A stretch of DNA of 64,000 bases from Zygaena filipendulae. Its lineage: Eukaryota; Arthropoda; Insecta; Lepidoptera; Zygaenidae. Each line of letters opens with the position of its first letter. Position 1 is the first letter of the stretch. This document shows positions 35,098 through 46,345 of the stretch, one piece after another. A model generated the notes under the pieces. The model ran no database searches, was not told where the DNA came from, and worked only from the letters and a program-made list of their open reading frames with translations. The position numbers were made by a program, and so were the translations under genes. The DNA lies in NCBI GenBank assembly GCA_907165275.2, contig OU015654.1, positions 7,767,501 through 7,831,500 of the forward strand, read 5' to 3'.

Positions 35098-36696
35098 CAC
35101 TCGCGAGCAAAACTATGGAATCGTAGACTTGTAATTTGCTACGAGCGATTTAAAAAACTAAATGACTAATGAAGATGAATGAAAATGGTACCATTTGAAA
35201 GGCTACACTGTAAACTTTGAATTAATACCATATTCATTAAAACTGTACCTGTATATCAGAAGTTGTCATGATTTTAGTGGAGGAAAAAGAAAAAACACAA
35301 TATAAATTTTCGAAACCTGGCGCGCATTGATGCACTATAAAAGCACATGGTATCAAAATTTTCTTATCAATCGCCTATTACACGTAGTCCAATACATATC
35401 TCGTCCTGTGACTGGACCATAATGGATACCACACCAACGGAAGCTGCACAAATTGTTACACTACTTCAACAAGGGCATAGCCAGCGAGTTGTCGCACGGC
35501 AGCTCCACATAAGCCAGTCTTGGGTCTCGAAAGTTTACAAACGCTTTCGGGAGACTAGAGGCTTCATTCCGACACCAAGATCTGGACGGCGCCGGTGCCC
35601 TTCAAACAGAGATGATCGTTTTATCGTGACAACTTCACTTCGAAATCGTCATTTGAGCGGTTTCGATGTTCAGCAGGAGCTCAGACAGTTCGTGGGGTGG
35701 CTGTCAGTGAGTGGACAGTTCGTCGAAGACTCAAGCAAGTGAACTTGACTTCAAAAAGGCCTGCCACAGGCCCAAAACTAACGGCAGATCGCCGACAAGC
35801 ACGCGTTCGATTTGCTCGCGCCATATTAATTGGGAAGTTAAGCAATTGGGGCGAGTTCTATTCTCAGACGAGTGCAGAATGTGCTTGCATGGTAGCGACC
35901 GAAGGAACCGGGTCTACAGGCGGCCTGGAGAGCGATTTGCTCGATGTTGTTATACTGAAACAGTAGCCTATGGGGTGGTTCCTGTATGATGTGTGCCGGC
36001 ATTTCATTTGACGGGAAAACGGAGCTTGTTTTCTTGCCTGGTGGGGGACGAGGAGGTGGTCTAACATCAGAACGATAGATCGCCGATATTCTTCTGGAAC
36101 ATGTCGTTCCTTATGCGGGATATTTGGGTGATAACTTCCTCTTAATGCACGATAACGTCCGTTGCCACACCTCACGTGCCACAACTAAGTTCCTAAGTGA
36201 AGTCGGTATCGCCATATTGGACTGGCTAGCGCTCAGCCCCGACATGTACCCTATCGAGCACTTGTGGGATGAGCTGAAAAAGAAAGTTCGATCCAGAAAT
36301 CCGGCTCCTTCAAGTGTTGATGAGCTGAAATCGGCTTAGAAGAGTGGGAAGGTATCTCACAAAATTCCATCAAAAAGCTGATTAAGTTCATGAGGAATCG
36401 TCTTCGTGGTGTAATTAGGGCTAGGGGAGGCAACACAAAATATTGATACCGTATATTCAAGACCAAATAAAGATTATTCTCTAAAGTTTTGTTTGAACTT
36501 TTTCCTTTCTCCTTCATTCAAACCAGGAAAGCTCCAGAAATACGGGTACAATTTTAAATTAATATGGTATTAATTATAAGTTTACAGTATAGCTTTCAAA
36601 TGGTGTCATTTTCATTCATCTTCATTAGTCATTTAGTTTTTAAAATCGCTCGTAGCAAATTACAAGTCAGCGATTCCATAGTTTTGCTCGCAAGTG
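35098..36696 (+). mobile_element. Tc1-like transposon, copy 1 (1,599 bp)
   Basis: The ends are long inverted repeats of about 165 bp, starting CACTYGCGAGCAAAACTATG, and TA flanks both ends (35096-35097 and 36697-36698), the Tc1/mariner target duplication. It contains one broken transposase gene. A second copy in the opposite orientation spans 55643-57232 and differs by a 9-bp terminal deletion and scattered base changes. Confidence 0.9.
35422..36446 (+). pseudogene. Tc1-family transposase, broken
   Basis: The product would cut and paste the element in the nucleus. The N-terminal helix-turn-helix region (EAAQIVTLLQQGHSQRVVAR, then QSWVSKVYKRF) is in frame 1 from the ATG at 35422. Frame changes occur near 35690, 35820, 35975 and 36336, and an in-frame TAG is at 36076-36078. 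The first catalytic Asp is in FSDECRM, the second in HDNVRCH, and the Glu in PIEHLWD, with 34 residues between the last two (DD34E, typical of Tc1). The gene ends at the TGA at about 36444-36446. Its length is near the family norm, so the damage is by small indels. An alternative upstream ATG is at 35347. Confidence 0.85.
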
Positions 36697-36698
36697 TA

Positions 36699-37259
36699 GT
36701 AAACAGAATTTACGTATACTTACTATCAGACGCCGAGGGCTTTAATCTTGCTCGTTATTTCAAATGGAACGAAATTCTCTCGTTTCCTAACCGAATACTC
36801 TACTTGCGGAGCTGAAGCCTCTCCATCTGTCGTGTTGCTAGATTTAGTATTAGCGAGGTCCCCGTAGAGCGGCGAGGTCATGTCCCTTATTACTTTACCC
36901 CTTCACACATATTGCCTTCTGCTATATCAAGCTCCTAGTAATTTCACGAAATCCTTGAAATCGTCTTTTTTCTGCAACCATGCATGCACGCGATATTTGT
37001 TGGAAAGTAGGTACCCAATTATTTTTGTCACTAAAACGTATATAAACTACGCAAGAAATTTTGATGCGGTTTCCACTATCATCCACATAGTGAAATTCAC
37101 GCAGGAACAACAAGCACGAATATCTAGTCTATACATCTATATCTATACATCTTCTATAGGTACATAAATATATATATTCTAAATTAAATTGAAGTGTCTG
37201 TTTGCAATTCCAAATTAACAGCTTTTCACAAATTCCTATGAAAATACAGTAGGTACTCA
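36699..37259. other. Noncoding stretch
   Basis: No gene recognised; the 83- and 95-codon frames here overlap the Tc1 end or AT-rich sequence. Confidence 0.35.
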
Positions 37260-37261
37260 CA

Positions 37262-37422
37262 TAATTTTTTGTCTGTCTGTTTGTTTATTCCGGCTAATCT
37301 CTGAACGGGACTTTCACTGACAGATAACTGGTGTAATAAGGAGTAAATGAGGCTACTTTTATTTTAGAAAAAGTTGTTCCTGCGGGAATTCCGAAACTCA
37401 CGCGGGTGAAACCAGCTAGTTT
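37262..37422 (-). repeat. CTAGCTG-family repeat, minus orientation, truncated
   Basis: Contains TTTGTCTGTCTGTTTGTTTA and TCCTGCGGGAATTCCGAAAC and ends GGTGAAACCAGCTAGTTT. Confidence 0.6.
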
Positions 37423-39395
37423 GAAATAATCGTTACCACCATTATATATTCAATTCCCTATGCGGATAACGTTATATCATCATAAACTGTATTATGAGGA
37501 ATCATTTATATTTACTGTTAACTCTTTACAATGATCGATCTCATACTAAACTAGTTTAGCTCGTCTTTTAAATTATCAGTTGTCGGAAATTATTTTTTTT
37601 CCACACTCGTTTCATATAAATAACTATACAGTCGACGTTTGTAGGTACACTCATTTTTAGTAGTTAGATCTAATACGAATAGGAATACAGTTAGTAAATC
37701 ACACAAAAAGACTTATTTTCGTGACGCATTGTCTCAGTCGAATTTTATCTATGATATGATATAAGGTTGATTAAAGATTTAAAAACCTTTTCAACGAATT
37801 CGAAAAAGCGTATCACACTGCGTGGTAGTTTTTGTACAACTTGCTGATTGCTCTACGAATTTTTTATCTAAATCATACAATGATGATTGCATCATACGAA
37901 GCCTTCGTAAACCTAGAACTAAATATTTACATCAATCATGATCTCAGATAACGTTACCGACGCTGACTTCTGACCTATAAAATGTTTTTTTTTTTGCTTC
38001 AATATATCATACAAAGGTCACCTTTAGTAACAAAGTTACTAAACCTAAGCCATTTCTGAATTTGTAATAATATGCTTGTTGCCACTGATATTATAAGTAG
38101 CGAGCGGGAACTCAGGCCTCTAATTAAAGGCTTTGCTTTGAACTGTTAGCAGCTACCTATCTCTTTCTATTCCATAATTTTCATATTAGCTTTCTCATTC
38201 ATATAATTGTCAAAGCGGAACAATATTTGAACGCCGCCGCGTAGTATGAAGGTACGTTATCCTTACTTAAATATCATTGCTCGTTTCTATTATTTTTTTA
38301 AATTTATTCTCCACATTAAGAATAAAAAATAGTATTTTTAATTTTCATAATAGGCAATGACTTTATAAGTATTAAAAATATCATTGATGATAGGTGTATT
38401 CTATATTTTATAATTGAAAATAAAAATAGTAGATTTTACAACAAGTGCACAAAACGAACCATTTTTATCCGAGACTTTTAGAAAATGGTTTTGTGAACGA
38501 GTTATAAACTCTGCTTTTTACTTCGATTGCGAGGAAATAAAACAGTAGTATAACATAACATTTCTTAAATTAAAATTCAAAGTAAAATTAGTACAGTTTT
38601 TAATACTGAAGGAAATTGTTTTTCCCGGCATATTAACGGTATGTATGTCTTAATTACGGTATTAATTATTTATTTGTTTACTTTACAAGAACTTATTGTA
38701 TAACAGAAAAGTAATGCACATTGGATAAATTTTTCACCTTACGCCCATGTGAATGTAGCGAAATGGCCAACTGACATATTTTGACTAAGGTGTAGAGTTT
38801 GTGAAGTTGGGCGGGCTTGTAGAGTTAGGGCGTGTAGAGTTAGAAGCTTGGCTCTACATGAGATCTGATAACTTTTTGATCTCGCGCATCTTAGTAGGTC
38901 ACATTTTACATGAAAATGTTTTTTGTGGGATAATTTTTTCATAATGCGGCTGAAATTTCATAGCTACGTTACAAAAAATATTGTTACATTAAAATTTTGT
39001 TGCAAATTTAACACTTAAAAAATATTCTTAAACGTACCTACTTGGAAATGAAATGAAAAACACTTTATTGAACACTACAAACAGTACAATAAAAAAAAAT
39101 TTAAAACAGAAAGTATTAAGTGGCTCCAAATGGGGTACCTGCCTATCCCACATTTTTTCAAGGGAAGAAGAAAGCCACAAAAATCGAAACTGACAGCCAA
39201 AATGATTTAATTATCTGAACGGTATTAATACGCGATTAGCCAAACGTTTGAAAAAAATTGGGTTAGGTACTCAATGACGCACGCCAAGTAAATTTCAACA
39301 ATATTTTTTTTATTTTTAAATTTGCAACAAAATTTTAATGATTATGAAAATTTAATGGTTTACTTGGTTCAAATCATTGTTACAGTTAGAATTTA
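37423..39395. other. Noncoding stretch with a weak repeat
   Basis: 38815-38850 has GTAGAGTTAGGGCGTGTAGA, a short local duplication of GTAGAGTT. 39048-39165 (CACTTTATTGAACACTACAA) resembles a LINE 3' end on the minus strand. No gene in about 2 kb. Confidence 0.35.
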
Positions 39396-39620
39396 CAAGC
39401 TGTGCCCCGGGGTTTCACCTGCGTGAGTTTTTGTATTTCTGCAAAATTTTGTACGAAAATTAAAATTAAAATTCTGGAGAGAACTACCTTTATCACCTAG
39501 GGTTGAAAAAAATAGCCTACGTCCTATTCTCAGGCCTACCAAATATACACAATTTTTTTTTTTAAATCTGTCTAACCGTTTTGGAGGAGTTTGATAAAAA
39601 CACTGTACGATGAAAACAAA
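39396..39620 (+). repeat. CTAGCTG-family repeat, plus orientation, diverged
   Basis: Starts CAAGCTGTGCCCCGGGGTTT and belongs to a subfamily with ATAGCCTACGTCCTATTCTC in the middle. Confidence 0.55.
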
Positions 39621-39805
39621 AGCTGCTTTAGATTTTTTACGATTGGGAACATTTATATCCGAAAATTAAATCCTATTCTGAGTAGGCACTTGCTTTATTA
39701 ATTTTTGCGGCTTTTAAAAGCAATTTTATACAAAGCTTCTTATCCTCCATAATATCTTCCACACCACTACGGTTACTGACATCCTTAATATCATAAAATA
39801 ATGTG

Positions 39806-40282
39806 AATGTGAGCTCATTTGTTTGCTTGTTACGCTTTACCGATCATCATGAAATTTTACATACCTACACGTTGTTAGACATAGGGCACTTTTTATCCCG
39901 GAATTCCCACGGTAACTCAGAAATTATTTTTTTTATTTATTTATTTAAGCTTATTGCACAACATGGTACAAAAGGCGGACTTAATGCCACAGTGGCATTC
40001 TCTACCAGTCAACCTTCACGGTGTTCAGAAAGTGTGCTTGGTGGTGCTTGAGAGGAACTAAATATAATTTCCTAGTTCAATATACAATACATACATAATA
40101 TATAAATTATACATAAAACGAAACTGAGACCCAAATGCACAGAGCATACCTACGCACAACATGCTGCACATTCCGAGTATCTACTGCCTACCAAGGAGAT
40201 GCTGATATACCCTAGTTTTGAAAACATTCTTACATTCTTCTTATAAATTATCCAGGGCGAAACCTCAGGGAACAACTAGTAT
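39806..40282 (-). repeat. CTAGCTG-family repeat split by a LINE fragment
   Basis: The left part ends CGGTAACTCAGAAATTA and the right part resumes TCCAGGGCGAAACCTCAGGG and ends AACTAGTATC. The two parts together make a normal family copy. AAATTAT is duplicated at 39921-39927 and 40245-40251 around the insert. Confidence 0.75.
39928..40244 (-). mobile_element. 5'-truncated LINE fragment with 7-bp duplication
   Basis: On the minus strand it ends in the LINE 3' module (GGTTGACTGGTAGAGAATGC, AAGTCCGCCTTTTGTACCAT) and an AAATA-rich tail that appears here as TTTATTTATTT at 39928. AAATTAT flanks both sides. The truncation and duplication fit target-primed reverse transcription. Only about 317 bp of 3' sequence is present and it is noncoding. 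Confidence 0.75.
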
Positions 40283-40639
40283 CGACTATGAGAGCCTGCG
40301 AATATCAACAAACTACTCTCGCAAAAACATTTGATGTGACTTGGTTATGATTGTAGGTGAAATATAATATTTATTTTTGAAACTGGAATTAAAAATCGAA
40401 TCTGTTTTACAAAATATATCAAAATAAGTAGGAACTTTAATAAAAACAGATTGTTCTTACGACAACATCTATTAAAACTTGCAGATGCTCATGATTTAAA
40501 GCTCTTAAATGAATCTAAAGTTTCAACTCTCGTTTCCAGCCAGCAACGATTACGTTCATATCAGACGTGGTCGTTTATTTAGCTATTATAATTTAATTAT
40601 TCACGGAATAACGTTTTATTTTGATAAATCTTCGACATT
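40283..40639. other. Noncoding stretch left of the gypsy element
   Basis: No gene recognised. The frame that starts at 40509 runs into the LTR and is not a gene. Confidence 0.35.
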
Positions 40640-40644
40640 GAAAC

Positions 40645-40797
40645 TGTTATATCGAGGGTCGGTGAGGTATTACGAACACAATGAAACACGTTGTATTAAA
40701 TCGGTAGCTAAATCCGCACTGTTTAATAAAACCGTTAGGTTGACAATCGACCCATGCGTGGGTACTTATAAAACGCACAATATCCAAATACCTAACA
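40645..40797 (-). repeat. 3' LTR of the gypsy element
   Basis: 153 bp, identical by eye to the 5' LTR. A TATA-like TTTTATAAG (minus strand, about 40766-40774) may serve the promoter. GAAAC precedes it on the plus strand. Confidence 0.95.
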
Positions 40798-40810
40798 ATC
40801 CTCCGCCTCT
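40798..40810 (-). promoter_or_regulatory. Polypurine tract of the gypsy element
   Basis: Directly inside the 3' LTR the minus strand reads AGAGGCGGAGGAT, the expected primer for plus-strand synthesis. Confidence 0.7.
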
Positions 40811-40852
40811 AGTTTAAAAATATATAGAAGAATTACTAGTAAAATTAACAAT

Positions 40853-43800
40853 TTACAACTTATAGTTAATGCGTGGTAAGTTACGGAGATTGTAACGCGA
40901 GCCTCCCGAGCCAGATGCAGCATCTCTCTCTCTCTCTCTCACGTCCTCTCGGGACGCGCCGCCCTCACACCTGTCGGTCGCTCGAGCTCGGTGCACCCGT
41001 TCGGTGCAGTCCGCGACTGCGTCGTTATCCGCGGATGCTGCCGTCTTTTGCGCGGGAGGCTGCGACTTGTCGCAAATTATTTGATTAACATGTTTTTTTA
41101 CACATTTTTGTAAGCTTGGCACACTAACGAGAAACATACTATTACCGATTTGTTCTTTTATAGTACCTTTTAACCAATGTTTATTCGGTTTGTACATTCT
41201 GACCCATACAGAGTCGTTTACACAAAATGATATTTTTCTAGAACCCTTAAAATATTTACTCTGTAAACACTGTTTAGACAATACATTATTTTTCAGATCT
41301 GAGTTTGACAGGGATGACGTGTTGTTAGGGTTGAGCATGTCCAGTCTCGACCTTAGCTGCCTACCGAACATTAACTGCGCAGGAGATGTATTCGTTGTAT
41401 TGTGTACTGAGTTTCGATAGTGGAATAAAAATTCGCGTAATTTACTACGAAATTCTTTCTCGTTATTCGCGCTTGCAATACAACTTTTGATACCATTTTT
41501 TACAATTTTAACGTAAATCTCAGCCTGGCCGTTACTAGCTGGGGAATAGGTGCTCGTCGTGACATGTGTTATACCGTTCATCCTACAAAATACTTGAAAT
41601 TCATCGGAAACAAACATGCTGCCATTGTCTGAAACTATCGTTTCCATCAACCCAAAACGAGAAATTATCTCTTCTACCCTATCAATTACCATTGCCGCAG
41701 AACAACCTTGACTCATGTGAAAACATTCTACCCATTTTGTGTAAGCGTCAACGATCACTAAAAATGTTTTCTCGTGCAACGGCCCTAACAAGTCAATGTG
41801 TACCCTCTGCATGGGCCGCGCGGGGTACGGCCACGGGGTGAGGGGCGCCCGCGGGGGGGCAGGTCGTAACTGTACGCATATCTTACAACTATTTATCATA
41901 TTTTCTATGTCTTGGTCTATTTTTGGCCACCAAAACCTACTTCGCGCATCACACTTTGTTTTAACAATCCCCAAATGCGATCTGTGTAAATCTAACAAAA
42001 TTTTATTTCTTAACGTAACCGGTATAATCAGTTTGTGACCTCGCAATAAACAACCGTTTTCATAGGAAATTTCCAATCTGCACATAAAATATGGTTTAAT
42101 ACCTTCTATTTGGCGATATGACTTTAGCCAACCGTTTTGTACATATTTTAGCACTAGTTTTAATACCGGATCCTCCGCGGTTTCTTTACGAACTGCATCC
42201 ATCGTTATGGGTAGCTCATTGGCGCTTATGCAATTAATGTAAGTCGTAACGTCATTAATTTCGCACGACTCACTGCCACATGACGTGTCATCATCTTCTA
42301 CTCGTGTACAGTCGGCGGCGCTATGTAATCGACTAAATGAATCGGCACAATTGTTCTCACTCCGCACGTACTCCATAGTGAAGTTATATGCTGATAAGAA
42401 AAGTGCATATCTTTGCAATCTATTTGCGGAGACCTCAGGGACACCCTTTCCTGGCCGGAATATAGCTAACAAAGGTTTGTGATCTGTTCGCAAAACAAAG
42501 GGCACATCGCGACCGTAGAGATACTGATGATAGCGGCGGACTCCGAATACTATTGCTGTAGCTTCCTTTTGGATCTGACTGTACCTACGCTCAGCACTAC
42601 TCAACACCCTAGACGCGAACGCGATCGGTCGCTCTGTGTCGCCGTCGAGCTGAGACAGCACCGCGCCCAGCCCGGTGGGGGACGCATCTACGGTTAAAAT
42701 TAATTTTGCTGTCGGATTAAAATGCGCCAAAACACGGTCGGAACTCAATTCGCTTTTGATTTTTCTCAGAGTTTGTTCGTGAATATGCGTCCATTTAAAA
42801 GTCACATTTTTTTTTAATAGATCGTATAGCGGCGACATCAAGGTCGACGCATCCGGCATAAACGATCTATAATAATTAATAAGTCCCAGTAGCGATTTGA
42901 GCTCCGATACATTACCCGGCGACCTTAATTTTTGAACAGCCTGTATCTTGTCGGGTGATTTGTGTAGCCCGTCCTTATCGATAACAAAGCCGAGATACGA
43001 TACTGATTTTTGAAAGAACGAACACTTTTCTAACTTAATTACGAGACCTGCTTCTTGCAAGCAACTTAAGACCTTATGCAACCTATCCATATGGTCCATT
43101 TTATCTCGACCTGTTACTAATACATCGTCCAGAAATACTAGCACTCCATCTATACCGCTAAGTACACTTTCGATCGCCCGTTGGAAGATAGCCGGCGCGC
43201 ACGCCAATCCGTAGATTAGGCGCGTATATTGAAACAGTCCTTTATGCGTATTTATGCACGTCAGTGCTTGTGATCCCTCCTCAAGACAAAATTGTAAATA
43301 TGCGTTAGACAAATCTAATTTAGTAAACTCTATTCCGCCATGTAATTTAACAAACAATTCTTCTATTTTTGGTAATGGATATTTATCAATTTGTAATTGT
43401 TTATTCAATGACATGGAATAATCACCGCAAATACGCACTGTACCATCCTTTTTTAATACTGGCACAATCGGACTGGCTTGAGGCGAGTACGTGACCGGCT
43501 TTAAGACCCCACTTGCTATTAACCTATTTAATTCTGCCTCAATCTTCTCTTTTAATGCAAACGGAACCGTTCTAGCTTTGCAGTAATGCGGTGTGGAACC
43601 CGGTATGAGTGATAATTTTACCTTATAATTTTTAAAACACCCCAATTCATTTGAAAAAACCCGAGGGTATAGCTCAGTTAATTTTTTTATCAAGTCTTCT
43701 GTAACATAATTAATTTTTACATCGTGAAACCTATTATTAACCTTGCATAACTGTAATTGGAACTTTGACAAAAAATCCCTACCCAGGAGTGGTGGACCTC

Positions 43801-44890
43801 CATTCTCTATAACAAAAATATTTATATTTTTTGATTCACCTTCATATGTGATGGGTACACATATTACGCCTTTAGGAATAATACTTTGACCGTTATATAC
43901 TTTCAAAATTATTTTACTTTTTCTTAGAGGTAAGTTACAAAAAAAAATTCGATATAAGGAATCCGGTATGACTGTCACGAACGAGCCACTATCCACCTCA
44001 AATTTTATGTAATGTTCACCTACCTTCGCAGTCAATGTCATCGGCTCACCGTTATGCGATCGAATATTATAAATCAAATACTGCTCACCGTCATCGCTGT
44101 CTACTACCTCCGGTTCTAGATATTTATTTTCTACCATAGACCTATTTTGCGAACACATTTTCCTAAGGTGACCTTTGTTGCCACACCCACGACACTTATA
44201 GTTAACAAATCGACACTTGTCTTCGCTATGATTAGTATAACCGCACACCCGACACTTTTTTTTATTAACACTTCTCACTAGATTATGAACGTTGGCCGCA
44301 GATGACGTCGGCGTCGAAGCATAGTCTATGCCGGTGTTGGTGACCGCTGTCTGCCTCGATGCTTCGCGTGCGCTTTTTACGCTTTCGGCGATGTCCAAGG
44401 CCTTGGCCAGCGACAGCGATGCTTCATCTTCCGTAAAAAGCTTATCTCGTGCCGGTCCACTTAGCATACCTAAAATGAATTTGTCCCGAAGTTGTTCATC
44501 TAGTATTTTGAATTTACAATCCATAGCTAAACCGCGTACCCTGGTAGCCCACTCGCTTAGGGTTTCATCCGGTTTTTGAGCAGAGTTGTAAAATTTATGT
44601 CGTTCAGCGAATATGCATTTACGCGGCTCAAAATGCTTATCTAGTAACTCCACCAGCCGGTTGTACGTAAACTCGCTTAACTCCGTGGGGTGCGCTAGGT
44701 TCCTTGTTAGTTTATATGAACTTTCATCGAGTGCACTTAATAGCAACGCACGGCGCTTGGTGCCGTTTCTATCTGTATAGTCGGTTGCACTGTTCGCCGC
44801 ACACCACGCCTCGAAACGCTCCTTAAATATCTTCCAGTCTTGAACATCATGGTTGAACGTCGGTAACTGGCCAATGTACGAAGGTGCCAT
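40853..44890 (-). CDS. Gag-Pol polyprotein of a Ty3/gypsy (Mag-like) retrotransposon
   Basis: This single 1,345-residue ORF encodes the whole replication machinery of the element. Residues 1-205 are a gag-like region; CCHC knuckles are at 213-226 and 233-246; the aspartic protease has DSG at 300-302. Reverse transcriptase spans about 430-690, with Asp526 in LDLSNAYL and FLDD at 586-589 (other families mostly have YIDD or YVDD). RNase H has Asp735, Glu776, Asp803 and Asp850. Integrase has His969/His972 and Cys1002/Cys1005, then Asp1033, Asp1088 and Glu1124, with 35 residues between the last two. The tail is Arg/Ser-rich. Gag and Pol are fused without a frameshift. The first ATG lies 31 bp inside the 5' LTR. 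All catalytic residues are present, so it may be active. Confidence 0.95.
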   Translation of the reverse strand: MAPSYIGQLPTFNHDVQDWKIFKERFEAWCAANSATDYTDRNGTKRRALLLSALDESSYKLTRNLAHPTELSEFTYNRLVELLDKHFEPRKCIFAERHKFYNSAQKPDETLSEWATRVRGLAMDCKFKILDEQLRDKFILGMLSGPARDKLFTEDEASLSLAKALDIAESVKSAREASRQTAVTNTGIDYASTPTSSAANVHNLVRSVNKKKCRVCGYTNHSEDKCRFVNYKCRGCGNKGHLRKMCSQNRSMVENKYLEPEVVDSDDGEQYLIYNIRSHNGEPMTLTAKVGEHYIKFEVDSGSFVTVIPDSLYRIFFCNLPLRKSKIILKVYNGQSIIPKGVICVPITYEGESKNINIFVIENGGPPLLGRDFLSKFQLQLCKVNNRFHDVKINYVTEDLIKKLTELYPRVFSNELGCFKNYKVKLSLIPGSTPHYCKARTVPFALKEKIEAELNRLIASGVLKPVTYSPQASPIVPVLKKDGTVRICGDYSMSLNKQLQIDKYPLPKIEELFVKLHGGIEFTKLDLSNAYLQFCLEEGSQALTCINTHKGLFQYTRLIYGLACAPAIFQRAIESVLSGIDGVLVFLDDVLVTGRDKMDHMDRLHKVLSCLQEAGLVIKLEKCSFFQKSVSYLGFVIDKDGLHKSPDKIQAVQKLRSPGNVSELKSLLGLINYYRSFMPDASTLMSPLYDLLKKNVTFKWTHIHEQTLRKIKSELSSDRVLAHFNPTAKLILTVDASPTGLGAVLSQLDGDTERPIAFASRVLSSAERRYSQIQKEATAIVFGVRRYHQYLYGRDVPFVLRTDHKPLLAIFRPGKGVPEVSANRLQRYALFLSAYNFTMEYVRSENNCADSFSRLHSAADCTRVEDDDTSCGSESCEINDVTTYINCISANELPITMDAVRKETAEDPVLKLVLKYVQNGWLKSYRQIEGIKPYFMCRLEISYENGCLLRGHKLIIPVTLRNKILLDLHRSHLGIVKTKCDARSRFWWPKIDQDIENMINSCKICVQLRPAPPRAPLTPWPYPARPMQRVHIDLLGPLHEKTFLVIVDAYTKWVECFHMSQGCSAAMVIDRVEEIISRFGLMETIVSDNGSMFVSDEFQVFCRMNGITHVTTSTYSPASNGQAEIYVKIVKNGIKSCIASANNEKEFRSKLREFLFHYRNSVHNTTNTSPAQLMFGRQLRSRLDMLNPNNTSSLSNSDLKNNVLSKQCLQSKYFKGSRKISFCVNDSVWVRMYKPNKHWLKGTIKEQIGNSMFLVSVPSLQKCVKKHVNQIICDKSQPPAQKTAASADNDAVADCTERVHRARATDRCEGGASREDVRERERDAASGSGGSRYNLRNLPRINYKL

Positions 44891-44910
44891 TTTTTACGCT
44901 TAGTTCTTTA

Positions 44911-44920
44911 CTCGTCGCCA
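44911..44920 (-). promoter_or_regulatory. Primer-binding site of the gypsy element
   Basis: One base inside the 5' LTR the minus strand reads TGGCGACGAG, which ends a tRNA-type acceptor complement. It fits the 3' end of a serine tRNA (GCU type) as I recall it; the match is only 10 bases. Confidence 0.55.
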
Positions 44921-44921
44921 A

Positions 44922-45074
44922 TGTTATATCGAGGGTCGGTGAGGTATTACGAACACAATGAAACACGTTGTATTAAATCGGTAGCTAAATCCGCACTGTT
45001 TAATAAAACCGTTAGGTTGACAATCGACCCATGCGTGGGTACTTATAAAACGCACAATATCCAAATACCTAACA
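44922..45074 (-). repeat. 5' LTR of the gypsy element
   Basis: 153 bp, identical by eye to the copy at 40645. It is followed on the plus strand by the duplicated GAAAC. Confidence 0.95.
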
Positions 45075-45079
45075 GAAAC

Positions 45080-46110
45080 TTCTCCCTCTATGTTATTCTA
45101 ACAAGCTCAAGTTATATCTTCTACTCAGCAAATCTAAACTTACGCAGGCACGGCTTTAAACCGTGCGGAAGAGTAGAATATGTTGTTTATTTCATGTTCA
45201 GAATCTCTAAACCGTATTTTTCTTGTAATTTTCTAGTGGAAAACCTTCGCAGTCATTATTATTTTACAGCATTTTACATTTTAGTAGCATTTCAAGAAAA
45301 CATATTCACTGTTATTTAAATGAATATATCAGTAAGTAATCAGTTATAGCTAAAGCTAACGAAATTTGTGGAAACAAAAATATATTTCCACATTTCGAAA
45401 TACTCCGGTTATTTGCTGGTGGCATAAGATATACTTTATTTATGCTTGTACATAATTTAATAAACAAGTGTTGGTGTCGCCATAATATACGCCACGGGAA
45501 GTCACTCAATTTAAATGTAGAGCAATTTAAAAGGTTCGTGTAATAACCTATGTGCAGTAATCGTAGAACCAATATCGGTTATCGATAAATTCACATAATA
45601 ATATTCAAGTTAGCGCTCCTAATGTGTCCAAAAATAAATGGCCTGCTCATGTGGCTTAATAATAAGAGCCCGGTCACTAGACACTACAGGCATGTTAGAG
45701 CTTTATTATTTTTTCCACGCTGACACATATTATAGGCAAGTATACTAAATATAAAGTTATTTGATAATTTATATATGAAATTATATGTATATGTCTTACA
45801 GATTTAATATTGCGGATCCTGTATAATGTCTTTAATGTATTCAAATCCAGTACTCTCCAAGCACAATATAATTACAGGCTCCTCTCAGCCAGCGCGAGTG
45901 GATCTAAACAAAAAATAAAAAACTTATGGTCGTCGCCTGCTATTTAATTAACATTATCCTTGTTTCTTTCCTCAAAGCTACAGATAAGGTAATCAAGGTA
46001 ATCGCTCGCTTTGTACTGACGCAGTTGTACTACGTAATTTAACAGTAGCGTACATATACGCACTTATCACGTATCTATGGGATATTAAGCAGAGCCTAAA
46101 TATAATTTAA
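45080..46110. other. Noncoding stretch
   Basis: No gene recognised. The 132-codon frame at 44921-45319 begins inside the LTR and is not credible; the 86-codon minus-strand frame at 45312-45572 shows no domain. Confidence 0.35.
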
Positions 46111-46345
46111 CTAGCTGACTCCCGCAGTTTCACCCGCGGTAATTTCGGAATTCCCGCGGGAACTCCGGGATAAAAAGTACCTTATGTCACTTCTAATCAC
46201 TGTAGAATCACTGTAGCTCCCTTATATAAGTTAAAAAAAAATCAAAATCGGTTCAGTAGATCCAGAGATAGCTGTTCCCCCGTGGTTTTACCCACAAACT
46301 CACAGACTCACAAACTTTTGCTCTTTATAATATTATTGGTAATTA
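46111..46345 (+). repeat. CTAGCTG-family repeat, plus orientation
   Basis: Starts CTAGCTGACTCCCGCAGTTT, contains GGTTCAGTAGATCCAGAGAT and ends near TTTATAATATTATTGG. Confidence 0.65.

Larger units (their letters stand above)
40645..45074 (-). mobile_element. Complete Ty3/gypsy LTR retrotransposon (4,430 bp)
   Basis: Two 153-bp LTRs (40645-40797 and 44922-45074) read identical, begin TGTTA and end AACA in element orientation, and the 5-bp duplication GAAAC flanks the element (40640-40644 and 45075-45079). Between them lies one uninterrupted gag-pol ORF on the minus strand. A primer-binding site and a purine tract are in the expected places. Two CCHC knuckles, very short LTRs and a single ORF resemble the Mag clade first known from silkworm; that placement is inference. 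No envelope-like ORF is present. Confidence 0.95.

Noticed and set aside
36251..36517. 88-codon frames present at both Tc1 copies
   Set aside because: Antisense shadow of the transposase C-terminal region; identical at 55822-56088 because the element is copied.
40873..42697. Plus-strand ORFs opposite the gag-pol gene
   Set aside because: Shadows of the real minus-strand coding frame.
44921..45319. 132-codon plus-strand ORF
   Set aside because: It begins in the gypsy LTR and runs into unrelated flank.
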